NCBI RefSeq assembly: GCF_008014675.1
Contig: NZ_VOXD01000025.1
Location: 1-64,000 of the forward strand
Reading direction: 5' to 3'
From: Neolewinella aurantiaca
GTDB lineage: Bacteria; Bacteroidota; Bacteroidia; Chitinophagales; Saprospiraceae
DNA: 64,000 nucleotides
A program made the translations under genes and the position numbers. Below are positions 36,475-44,834 of this stretch, in pieces (the first letter of the stretch is position 1; each line of letters begins with the position of its first letter). The notes under the pieces were generated by a model. It ran no database searches and had not been told where the DNA came from. It saw only the letters and a program-made list of their open reading frames with translations.

Positions 36475-37926
36475 CTAACTGTACCCAACCGCTACCGCCA
36501 GCAGCAGCCCCAGCCAGGCCCAGACCAGGAGCATCCCCGTAAGCGGCAGCGCAAAGCGCAGCCACCGGTCGAACGGAACCCGGCACAGCGACAGCATTGC
36601 AACAAGGCCACCCAGCGACGGATTGAAGAGATTTGTAACGCCGTCGCCAATCTGAAAAGCAAGGATGGATATCTGAGGATTGAGCCCCAGTTCGTTGCCC
36701 AGCGGAATCATTACTGGTAGCGTCGCCATTGCCTGTCCGCTCCCCGAAGGGATGAGCAGGTTGAGGCCACTTTGCCCGATCGACATCCCGATGGCAGAGA
36801 GGTACGTAGGCAGCCCGTCCAGCGCGTTGGCCAGGCCGTTCGAGATGGTGTCCTGAATCTGCCCCTGCTCCATAATCACGCTCACCGTGGTGGCCATCCC
36901 GATGATGAAGGTTGCCGGAGCCATCTGGGCGATCGAGTGAAACCCCGCTTCGGTAACGGCCTGCCCCGAAAGACCGCTGGCCACCGCCAGCGCTACAGTC
37001 ACCATCAGAAAAATAGCGGAAGTATCGTTGATGTGGAAGCCCTCGATGTTGAACACTCCGTAGAGCACGGCCGCAAGTCCGAGCAAGAAGATCGACAACA
37101 ACAACCAGTTCTTATTCGTGATTTCGTACTCCGCCAGGGGCTTGCTGAGTTGCATCCCTTCGGTATCCAGTCCACGCCCGATGCCGCTTTCCGGATCGGC
37201 CTGTAGCCGGCGGTAGTACCGCACGTTGTACCAGGCAATGAGGGCGAGGCCGCCGGTGCAAAGAATGGTTCTGAGCCAGGCTCCGCTGAACAGGGGCAGA
37301 TCGGCGATCAGGTGGCCGTTGCCCACCGTGTAAAAATTGATCGGAGACAGGCCGAAGGCAACCGTCATGCCGCCCACGCTCACTCCTGCTGCGAGCACGA
37401 GGTCTCCGCCCAGCGCCAGCACGACGATCGCTGCAATCGGGATGGTTGCAATATTGTTTTCGTACCCGACCATTATCCCCAGCAAGCCGTAAACGATGGT
37501 GAGCAGCACCAGTAAAATCTCTGCCCGCCCCTTCTTCATGGGTGCACTTTGCCCCATTCCGGCCTTCTGTGGTGCGAGGGCCGGAGCCGTAGTATGCTTC
37601 CCGCTCATCAGATAGACCACCCGTCCGATTACGTTCTCGATGGTTTTGCTTCGTTCCAGCAGCGAGAACATCAGGGCACTGGCCAGGCAGATAAAAATAA
37701 TCGGGGTTGCCCGTTTATAGCCTTCGGGGAAAGCCTTGAAAATATCGAATATGCTGAGCGGAGAGGGTTCCACCAGCCCGTAGCTGCCAGGGACTACCCG
37801 CATCCGGCCGTCAACTTCTACCCGCTCGTACAAGCCGGCGGGCAATAGCCACGTCATTGCCGCCACCACCAGGATGATCAGGAAAAGCATGATGAGGGGA
37901 GAGGGGATACGGCTGTACCATTTCAT
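36475..37926 (-). CDS. YfcC-family (C4-dicarboxylate/arginine-ornithine-type) membrane carrier
   Basis: The 483-residue polytopic protein has about twelve hydrophobic segments of the DcuC/YfcC (C4-dicarboxylate anaerobic carrier) superfamily: PAGLYERVEVDGRMRVVPGSYGL near the N-terminus, YENNIATIPIAAIVVLALGGD and a C-terminal IPSGSGQAMATLPVMIPL followed by GDGVTNLFNPS, both hallmark helical-hairpin motifs. The start at the ATG at 37926 gives a normal N-terminus; the frame is open to 38016 without family similarity. Substrate cannot be read; the family takes up C4-dicarboxylates or basic amino acids. Confidence 0.85.
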   Translation of the reverse strand: MKWYSRIPSPLIMLFLIILVVAAMTWLLPAGLYERVEVDGRMRVVPGSYGLVEPSPLSIFDIFKAFPEGYKRATPIIFICLASALMFSLLERSKTIENVIGRVVYLMSGKHTTAPALAPQKAGMGQSAPMKKGRAEILLVLLTIVYGLLGIMVGYENNIATIPIAAIVVLALGGDLVLAAGVSVGGMTVAFGLSPINFYTVGNGHLIADLPLFSGAWLRTILCTGGLALIAWYNVRYYRRLQADPESGIGRGLDTEGMQLSKPLAEYEITNKNWLLLSIFLLGLAAVLYGVFNIEGFHINDTSAIFLMVTVALAVASGLSGQAVTEAGFHSIAQMAPATFIIGMATTVSVIMEQGQIQDTISNGLANALDGLPTYLSAIGMSIGQSGLNLLIPSGSGQAMATLPVMIPLGNELGLNPQISILAFQIGDGVTNLFNPSLGGLVAMLSLCRVPFDRWLRFALPLTGMLLVWAWLGLLLAVAVGYS

Positions 37927-38070
37927 AGTGGGGTAATCAAAAAGTCTTTCGCCCTGTAACTCAGGCCAAGCCGAAAGTACGACGTGAACCGTTACGTTCA
38001 CGAACCTGCCGTTCAACTTACCCTGTATCCTGCGTTTGCGCCCTTATTATCTGGTCTTGTGGCTGTATTT

Positions 38071-40035
38071 CTACTTCAACCGATCAATCAGCCTGCCGCT
38101 GACCCTCAGGAAGTCCATCTCGGTGATGATTCCCACCAGTTCCTTGTCTTTGATCACGGGCAGACAGCCGATTTTCTCGCCCCGCATTACGTGCATCGCA
38201 TCTTTGATCTTTGTACTGGGGTCGATGGTACGGGGGTTCGCGATCATAATGTCCTTCACACACACGTAGCCCGCCTCCGGGCTGTCCGGACGATCCCGGC
38301 GGGTGTAGTACCGCAGCAATTTGCGGGTCGTGATGAGGCCGGTGAGGTGGCCCTTGCCATCCTCAACGGGTACGTAGCGCAGTTTACGCCACTCCATCAC
38401 GTTGGCTACCATTTCGAGCAAATCGTCTTCGTGCACGGTAAAAAGATCCGTTTCCATGAATTCTTCCACCCGCAGGCCTACCGGACGGTAGCTTTTGAGG
38501 TCCTTCACGTTCGGCAACTCCCAGGTATGAACGGGCTTTTCCGACATCTGATTACGAATCATTGCCGATGTGATCACCGTGAGGCCTTCGTCCTGATTGA
38601 CTTCAGCTTCGAGCTTGGTGAACGATTGCAGCAACCAGCGGGCACCGTTCTGGTGGGCTTTCGCTCTTTCTTCGATCACCCCCAGGTAACGGTCGATATC
38701 TTCGGCGACAATTCCCCTGCTTTGCAGCCCCTCGCGGGCGATAGGGATCAGTTCATCGACGATGAGGTCGCAGCAGGCGACCTTTCTGTTGTTGAACCAG
38801 GTGAACTGGGTGTCTACTCCGAACTGGGCCGCCTTCACGAAGTTGTCCTTCGCGTCGGCGAAGCTCATATGCTCGCGGATGTCTTTGAATTTGTTGGCCA
38901 TACCGATCATGGTTCCCAGCCAGAAGGCGGAGTTAGCAACCTGATCGAGCACCGTTGGCCCGGCGGGGATGACCCGGTTCTCGATCCGGAGGTGTGGCAT
39001 ACCGTTTTCACTGATTCCGTAGCAGGGCCGGTTCCAGCGGTATACCGTACCGTTGTGTACCTGCAGTGCCTTCAGTTTCGGGATTCCTTTTTTACCGACG
39101 GTTTCCAGGCTGTTCTCCTCCACTTCTGCACCCAGGAGGACGCGGAAACGGGAAATGTCTTCTTTATAAATTTCCATGATGCTCTTATCGAGCCAGTCGG
39201 TACCAAAGCTCACCCGTGGCTCGGGCTGGCGCATGTGGTCCTGGGTGGTCCGCACATCGAGCGACTGCTGGAACAGGGCGATGCGGCTCTCGTGCCACAG
39301 CCGCTTACCAAACACCAACGGGCTGTTGGCGGATATGGCCAGAATCGGACCGGTGATCGCCTGAGCGATGTTGTAGAGCGGAGCGAAGGTATCGGGCGTA
39401 ACCTGCAGGTGAACCTGATAGCTGGTGTTGCATGCTTCCATCAGCGGGCTGTCGTGACTGATGATCAGTTCGTCAATTCCCGTCAGCCGCAACTCAAACC
39501 CTTTGGAGGATTTTGCCTGGGCCCGGATCGCTTCGATCAGCGCCCGGTAGCGGGGCTTCGGCGTCAGGTTGTCCATCGAGAGGTCAAACTTCCGCAGGGT
39601 CGGCAGAATTCCTGTCAGCACCACCAGGGCATCGCTTTTTTTTGCCGACTCTAAAATCTTAGCCAACTGGGCCCGGTTTTCGGTCTCCATCAGGCGCAAG
39701 GCATTCCCGGTAAACTCCTGAGGGCTAAGATTGCACTCCACATTGAAGCGGGCAATCTCGGTAGTTGCCCACGGGTATTGCTTCAGGCGGTTCAGTACCT
39801 GAATGTTCTTTGGTGTAGGTTTCAGCGTTTTTTTATCGACAAGACACATTTCCTGTTCCGCACCAATCCGGATGGTTTCGGTCTCAAACCATTCGTGTGC
39901 CAGCATGTATTCCAGCGCCTGCACGTCCTGCAACAAATGGCGGGTAAAGTTGGTGCGGCTTTCGCTGGTGGGTACGTTAACTTTTTCTTCGCCCATGGTG
40001 GTTTCCTCGTAAATTGGTGTGCTTGTATCACTCAA
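38071..40035 (-). CDS. GCS2-family glutamate-cysteine ligase-like protein fused to paired CBS domains
   Basis: The 654-residue protein has an N-terminal domain (about 30-470) resembling the carboxylate-amine ligase/GCS2 family: EWFETETIRIGAEQEMCLVDKKTLKP, RFNVECNLSP, SLMEACNTSYQVHLQV, ISANSPLVFGKRLWHESR and HLRIENRVIPAGP. A Bateman pair of CBS domains follows at the C-terminus (about 515-575 and 590-654), with FMETDLFTVHEDD and DIMIANPRTIDPSTKIKDAM. CBS pairs bind adenine nucleotides, so the ligase may be energy- or SAM-regulated. The family forms gamma-glutamyl or related bonds; whether this one makes glutathione precursor is unknown. Confidence 0.85.
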   Translation of the reverse strand: MSDTSTPIYEETTMGEEKVNVPTSESRTNFTRHLLQDVQALEYMLAHEWFETETIRIGAEQEMCLVDKKTLKPTPKNIQVLNRLKQYPWATTEIARFNVECNLSPQEFTGNALRLMETENRAQLAKILESAKKSDALVVLTGILPTLRKFDLSMDNLTPKPRYRALIEAIRAQAKSSKGFELRLTGIDELIISHDSPLMEACNTSYQVHLQVTPDTFAPLYNIAQAITGPILAISANSPLVFGKRLWHESRIALFQQSLDVRTTQDHMRQPEPRVSFGTDWLDKSIMEIYKEDISRFRVLLGAEVEENSLETVGKKGIPKLKALQVHNGTVYRWNRPCYGISENGMPHLRIENRVIPAGPTVLDQVANSAFWLGTMIGMANKFKDIREHMSFADAKDNFVKAAQFGVDTQFTWFNNRKVACCDLIVDELIPIAREGLQSRGIVAEDIDRYLGVIEERAKAHQNGARWLLQSFTKLEAEVNQDEGLTVITSAMIRNQMSEKPVHTWELPNVKDLKSYRPVGLRVEEFMETDLFTVHEDDLLEMVANVMEWRKLRYVPVEDGKGHLTGLITTRKLLRYYTRRDRPDSPEAGYVCVKDIMIANPRTIDPSTKIKDAMHVMRGEKIGCLPVIKDKELVGIITEMDFLRVSGRLIDRLK

Positions 40036-40120
40036 TTTACGGTAATTCAGGGCAGATGTTCGAGCAAAGCTTGTTATTCGTTGTAAATCAATGCTTTTCG
40101 TAAAAACACAGAGATTCAGG

Positions 40121-40138
40121 AGGCGCGGCCGCAGGTGC
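40121..40138 (-). repeat. Dispersed 18-base motif, copy 11
   Basis: On the minus strand it reads GCACCTGCGGCCGCGCCT (one mismatch). It is intergenic, 86 bases upstream of the GCS2-CBS start codon. Confidence 0.75.
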
Positions 40139-40197
40139 AGAGGGAGTTTTGAGGGAGCTTCGCTGGCCGGGACGGCTGGAACTGGCGCAGGCTCTGT

Positions 40198-41604
40198 TTA
40201 CAGTGTCTTCAGGTACTCCACTACGGCCCAGCGTTCTTCTTCTGAGAACTTATCCCCGAAGTAATGTCCCTCGTTGCTATAGCCGGGCACTTCGGTATCG
40301 AAAGTCCATTTTTCGTTTTTGGGCTCAGGGTCGTAGTTCCAGCCCAGGTGTTTCCAGTCGTAGTCTTTGCTATCGCCGGAGCGCGTCCAGCGGGCCGGAC
40401 GTGCTTCGGAGTTCAGGACCTGATACACGGTAGGAACTGATCCGTTGTGCAGGTATGGTGCCGTGGCCCAGATCCCGTCGAGCGGCGGAGCTACGTAGCC
40501 CATTGTTGGCTCGAACCTCGAATTGGGTTGGCTGGTTGCAAACCAGCTTTCGTTGTACCAATCCACGATACCACTTTGATTGATGTAATCGGCGTAGAGG
40601 CGATCGGTTTTCACTACGTTCAGGTTAACGACTTTATTGGGGTAGGTATGTCCTTCCTCATCATCGTAGGTGCCGTGGCAACCTGCGCATTTTTTCTCGA
40701 ACAGGGGTTTTCCTGCCGCAGCAAGTTTCTGATCTATTTCGCCGGGGTACGCCGGGCTCTCCAGCTGAAGTAACCAGGCGTAGACGTCTTTAAACGCTTC
40801 GACAGATTTTCGGCTGTGGCTGCTGTCCGGCACACCGAGCACGCTGGCCTGTAGTAGCAGCTTTGGCATGCTACCCCGGCCGATGCCGTTGTAGTAGAGG
40901 GTGTTCTTCTTTTTCACGTGCCAGAGGGGCGGCGTATCGGTGGCGATGTTGTAATCCCACATATCGTAGAGGGGCTTGTCTACGTAAGTAAGGTCATCGG
41001 GGTCGCGGTGCATCATACACGCTTCCGCGAGGCGGAAGGCGGGGTTGGAACCGGGCTGGGTGGTTTTGATCTTTGGCGCCATTCGTTTGAAGTAATTGCC
41101 AAAATCTTCGAAAGCAGCTGGCTCGAGGTCCTTCTTTTTACTGTACTTGACGGCCATCCCGAAGCGCATCATAGTTCCCATCGTCACCATACTTTTTTCG
41201 AAATCGGAGAAGCTGTCTCCGAGGCCAATCACCAGTTCACCGTTCACCTTACCAGCGTGGCAGGTGAAGCAGTTTCCGTTGGCGATTTTCGCTCCGTTCG
41301 GGGCAATGAAAGCCGTCATAAAGTACGGGATCCCCTCGTTGAGTTCATTGCGAGGGTATGGATCATCCTGGCGCATTTTAGGCGCAGCCTTTTGCATTAT
41401 TTCTAACGGTACTCCACTTCCGATATAATCGCCGTGGATGAGAAAATCGAAACCGGCAACGGGGTCACCGGTTGTATCCTGCTGACTGGGCGGCAATACC
41501 CGGGTCTTCCAGGCATCAGTACCCGCGGCAGTTTCGGCCAGCGGCCGGTAGGCATTGCAGGCTACGAAGAGCAGCAGGATGGAGAAGATGTATAGGTAGC
41601 GCAC
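40198..41604 (-). CDS. Di-haem cytochrome c lipoprotein
   Basis: The 468-residue exported lipoprotein (signal to LLLFVAC, Cys 16) has two CxxCH haem sites: NCFTCH (C112-C115-H116) and CAGCH in the second half. It also has the segments PPLDGIWATAPYLHNGSVPTVYQVL and PYPRNELNEGIPYFMTAF that recur in cytochrome-c-peroxidase/RoxA-like di-haem proteins. Predicted location is the periplasmic face of a membrane, in electron transfer or peroxide reduction; exact activity is unknown. The only nearby candidate partners are the divergently transcribed efflux operon genes, so no pathway is implied. Confidence 0.8.
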   Translation of the reverse strand: MRYLYIFSILLLFVACNAYRPLAETAAGTDAWKTRVLPPSQQDTTGDPVAGFDFLIHGDYIGSGVPLEIMQKAAPKMRQDDPYPRNELNEGIPYFMTAFIAPNGAKIANGNCFTCHAGKVNGELVIGLGDSFSDFEKSMVTMGTMMRFGMAVKYSKKKDLEPAAFEDFGNYFKRMAPKIKTTQPGSNPAFRLAEACMMHRDPDDLTYVDKPLYDMWDYNIATDTPPLWHVKKKNTLYYNGIGRGSMPKLLLQASVLGVPDSSHSRKSVEAFKDVYAWLLQLESPAYPGEIDQKLAAAGKPLFEKKCAGCHGTYDDEEGHTYPNKVVNLNVVKTDRLYADYINQSGIVDWYNESWFATSQPNSRFEPTMGYVAPPLDGIWATAPYLHNGSVPTVYQVLNSEARPARWTRSGDSKDYDWKHLGWNYDPEPKNEKWTFDTEVPGYSNEGHYFGDKFSEEERWAVVEYLKTL

Positions 41605-41942
41605 TCGGGTTCAATTTTCGGGTATCCAGCCGGCCTTCAGACCGGCTGGGCAGGTTATGCCTATGAAATGACCAGAATCAAAAAGAGTTCACTTTAATTA
41701 TCAAAGTTCTTTAAATATTACAAAACCATTATCGTCAACACCTTTACACGGCTAGCTTCGCGCAATTACGCGAGCGGCCAACAAGTAAGAGCAAGCTTCA
41801 ATTCAACAACTCTTTGCACCTGCGGCCCCGCCCCGTTATGTCGCAAACGTTAATTTCTCAACTGACCAACAATAGTTACCCACCACTCCGTTAACTTTAG
41901 GCATCCTATTTTCGCTGTTTTCTTTCCACCATACCCATTACG
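41605..41942. other. Divergent intergenic region
   Basis: No gene is supported. It separates the cytochrome gene (leftward) from the efflux adaptor (rightward). It contains a hairpin (41626-41635 with 41640-41649, one G:T pair) near the cytochrome start, an AT-rich core at about 41690-41740, motif copy 12 and a weak -7-like TAACTTTA at about 41890-41897. Confidence 0.5.
41816..41833 (+). repeat. Dispersed 18-base motif, copy 12
   Basis: GCACCTGCGGCCCCGCCC is an exact match in a divergent gap, 110 bases upstream of the adaptor start. Confidence 0.75.
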
Positions 41943-43325
41943 ATGAAAAAATACCTGCTCCCGCTTCTTGGCCTGGCCCTCGTTGGCCTTGCCGCCTGGT
42001 ACTTTACCCGGCCAGCCGAGACTGAAGAATCCGTCCAACTTACTGCGGCCGTAAAAAGAGGTCAGTTTCTGATGAACGTGATCGCCACCGGCGAACTGCA
42101 GGCCAAACGCTCCGAAAAGATCAAAGGCCCTACGGGCATGCGCAGCAATCAGATCTACCAGACCAATCTTACCGACCTCGTGCCGGAGGGCACGATGGTG
42201 AAGAAAGGCGACTACGTAGGTCAACTCGATAAAACGGAACTCGACACAAAAGTAAAGGCCGCCCTGAGCGAGATGGATAAAATCAATACCCAACTCGAGG
42301 CGACCCGCATTGATACCGCAATCGAAATGCGGGCGATGCGCGACCAGCTCATCAATATGCGTTTTGGGATGCGCGAGAAAAGGCTCGAGGTAGAACAAAG
42401 CAAGTACGAAGCACCGATGGTGATTCAACGCGCCAACATTGAACTGGAGCGCTCGGAGCGCGACCTCAAGCAACTGGAACAGAAGTACGAACTGAGCCAG
42501 GAAAAAGCCCGGACCCAGGTTGCTGAGATTATGGCCAACATCAAGCAGCAGCAGGTCATTGTAACCCGGCTGCAGGAGTTGGCGCAGGAGTTCACCATTA
42601 TGGCCCCGAAGGACGGAATGGTGATTTACGCCAGGGGCTGGGGTGGCAAAGTAAAAGCAGGATCGCAAATACAAGCCTGGGATCCGGTGGTTGCGGAACT
42701 GCCTGACCTTTCGGAAATGATTTCCAAAACCTACGTGAATGAAGTAGACATCAGCCGCGTTCGTAAAGGGCAGGAGGTACAGCTAAAAGTTGATGCTTTC
42801 CCCGACAATACTTACACCGGTCTCGTTATTCAGGTCGCCAACATCGGGGAACAACTCCGCAACTACGACTCGAAGGTCTTTGAGGTCATCATTCAGGTCA
42901 ACGAAGCCGATTCTATCCTGCGGCCGGCCATGACAACCGGCAACGAAATTCTGACGGATGTGCTGGAAGACAAACTCTTTATCCCGCTCGAAGCACTCTA
43001 TAAAGACACCGTTTCCTTTGTTTACAAAGAGGTAAACGGACGCCCCGTAAAACAGGAAGTACTAAGCAGCTGGAGCAACGAAAACGAAGTTGTGATTGTA
43101 GAAGGGCTTTCTGCCGGAGACAAGGTTTACCTTACGGCTCCGGCCGATGCGGTAAATATGCCGATGCAACCACTGGCGCAAATGGTTCGTGATTCGGCAA
43201 CGAATTTCCTGTACTCCGAACGGGAAGAGCGGCGAAAAATCGGTGACGCCAAGGCGGCAAAAGTGAGAGACGAAGGTCAGCTCGGCGGAGGTGGAGGTGA
43301 AGGAGGCTTCATGATCATGTTCTAG
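41943..43325 (+). CDS. Periplasmic adaptor subunit of an efflux system (HlyD/MacA-like)
   Basis: The 460-residue membrane-fusion protein has an N-terminal signal anchor (about 3-20), a first barrel-sandwich strand with GDYVGQLDK, a long alpha-helical coiled-coil hairpin (about 100-210, many Glu/Gln/Leu heptads), a second sandwich half with GMVIYARGWGGKVKAGSQIQAWDPVVAELPD, a beta-barrel domain with GQEVQLKVDAFPDNTYTGLV, and a Gly-rich C-terminus. It links an inner-membrane transporter to an outer-membrane TolC channel. The MacB-like permease and TolC genes follow on the same strand. Confidence 0.9.
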   Translation: MKKYLLPLLGLALVGLAAWYFTRPAETEESVQLTAAVKRGQFLMNVIATGELQAKRSEKIKGPTGMRSNQIYQTNLTDLVPEGTMVKKGDYVGQLDKTELDTKVKAALSEMDKINTQLEATRIDTAIEMRAMRDQLINMRFGMREKRLEVEQSKYEAPMVIQRANIELERSERDLKQLEQKYELSQEKARTQVAEIMANIKQQQVIVTRLQELAQEFTIMAPKDGMVIYARGWGGKVKAGSQIQAWDPVVAELPDLSEMISKTYVNEVDISRVRKGQEVQLKVDAFPDNTYTGLVIQVANIGEQLRNYDSKVFEVIIQVNEADSILRPAMTTGNEILTDVLEDKLFIPLEALYKDTVSFVYKEVNGRPVKQEVLSSWSNENEVVIVEGLSAGDKVYLTAPADAVNMPMQPLAQMVRDSATNFLYSEREERRKIGDAKAAKVRDEGQLGGGGGEGGFMIMF

Positions 43326-43402
43326 ACGTTCCCCCTGCCTTTTCTGTGCGGGAAGGATTTTCAGTCTATGTGTCCCCTTTATTAACCTCAGTCACCTGCC
43401 CC

Positions 43403-44722
43403 ATGCAAAAACTGTTTTTCAACTTTCAACTCGCCCTCGAAGGCGTTGCGGCTAACCGGTTGCGGGCTTTCCTGACCGCTCTGGGTATCGTCTTTGGTGT
43501 CGCGGCCGTAATTGCGATGCTTGCCATCGGTACCGGCGCGCGGGAAACCATCCTTGCTCAGATGCGCCTCATCGGGGCCAACAACATCGTCGTTACCAGC
43601 CTCACCGAGGCTGCCGACGATGAAGAAGCCGAAGAGGCCCAGTCTGCCGGCCAGGACAAAAACACCAAAAAGTGGTCTCCGGGCCTGACGCTGGGCGATG
43701 TCCGGGCCATTACATCTATCCTTCCCGGCGTAACTGCCACCAGCCCCGAGATTGTGCTTCCCACCACCATCATCCGGGACGGTAAGATCGGTAAAAGCCG
43801 GGCGGTGGGGGTTACCAATGCATTCTTCGAACTCAACAACCTGGGCCTTGAGCGGGGAACGATGTTCCACAGCCTTCACCAGCAACGGGGTGATCCGGTC
43901 TGCATTATCGGGCAGGACATTCTGCGGAAGTACTTCAGCGCAGGGAACCCGATTGGCCAACGCATTAAATGCGGCAACACCTGGATGCGAATCATCGGAG
44001 TGCTGGAGCGACGCATCGCGAAAGACGAACAACTCGAAAACCTTGGCATCCGGGACTACAATCAGGACGTCTACGTTCCGCTACAAACAGCGCTGATTCG
44101 CTTCAAAGACCGCAGCTACGCCCACCTGACCAACATCGGCCGCAGCAACAACAACCAGAAGGCCGAAAACTACCATCAGCTCGACCGGCTGGTGATCAGA
44201 GTAAACAAATCTGAAGAGCTCCTTGCTACCTCCAACGTAATAGCCCGTGTGCTCAAGCGCCGGCATCAGGGCGTGCTTGATTATGAAATGGCCGTTCCCG
44301 AGAAAATGCTCGAAGCGCAGCAGCAAACACAAGACACCTTCAACAAAGTACTCGCCTTCATTGCCGGTATTTCCTTGCTCGTTGGTGGCATCGGCATCAT
44401 GAACATCATGCTGGCCTCGGTGCTTGAGCGGACAAAAGAGATCGGTACCCGTCGCAGCCTGGGCGCAACCCAGCAGGACATTGTACAGCAATTTTTGCTG
44501 GAGGCCATCTTCATCAGTCTCCTCGGCGGCATCAGCGGCATCATTGTCGGCGTAGGCGCAGCACAGTTTATTGCGGCCAATTACGACATCCCGACCGAAG
44601 TGTCGCTCTGGAGTGTACTCCTTTCCTTCGGGGTAGCTTCGGTTATCGGCCTCGTATTCGGACTCTTCCCCGCACAGCGCGCGGCAAAACTCGACCCCAT
44701 CAAAGCCCTTCGTTCAGACTAG
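43403..44722 (+). CDS. ABC transporter permease, MacB type
   Basis: The 439-residue protein has one N-terminal membrane segment at about residues 22-43 (FLTALGIVFGVAAVIAMLAIG), a large periplasmic domain (about 45-310), and a C-terminal block of three membrane segments with GGIGIMNIMLASVLERTKEIGTRRSLG and FGLFPAQRAAKLDPIKALR, the FtsX/MacB permease signature. I start it at the ATG at 43403; an earlier GTG at 43346 is in frame but adds residues unlike the family. No ATPase is fused or nearby, so the ATP-binding subunit must come from elsewhere. Confidence 0.88.
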   Translation: MQKLFFNFQLALEGVAANRLRAFLTALGIVFGVAAVIAMLAIGTGARETILAQMRLIGANNIVVTSLTEAADDEEAEEAQSAGQDKNTKKWSPGLTLGDVRAITSILPGVTATSPEIVLPTTIIRDGKIGKSRAVGVTNAFFELNNLGLERGTMFHSLHQQRGDPVCIIGQDILRKYFSAGNPIGQRIKCGNTWMRIIGVLERRIAKDEQLENLGIRDYNQDVYVPLQTALIRFKDRSYAHLTNIGRSNNNQKAENYHQLDRLVIRVNKSEELLATSNVIARVLKRRHQGVLDYEMAVPEKMLEAQQQTQDTFNKVLAFIAGISLLVGGIGIMNIMLASVLERTKEIGTRRSLGATQQDIVQQFLLEAIFISLLGGISGIIVGVGAAQFIAANYDIPTEVSLWSVLLSFGVASVIGLVFGLFPAQRAAKLDPIKALRSD

Positions 44723-44731
44723 CCCGCACAA

Positions 44732-44803
44732 TGCACGCTCGGCGTGCGAGCTTGAAACCCCGCAGCCAGAGGCTACACCGTAAGCTCGCACACGGAGTGT
44801 GCA
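44732..44803. repeat. REP-like imperfect palindrome
   Basis: Two 22-base arms (44732-44753 and 44782-44803) pair with three mismatches. The 28-base loop contains a small inner stem (AGCC with GGCT). It lies between the permease stop and the tolC start. Confidence 0.6.
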
Positions 44804-44834
44804 CCCACCCGGCACAACCAGAAAACCCAAGCCC

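Noticed and set aside
37984-39654. 556-residue open frame opposite the GCS2-CBS gene
   Set aside because: The opposite strand codes for recognisable ligase and CBS domains; this frame is a by-product of codon bias.
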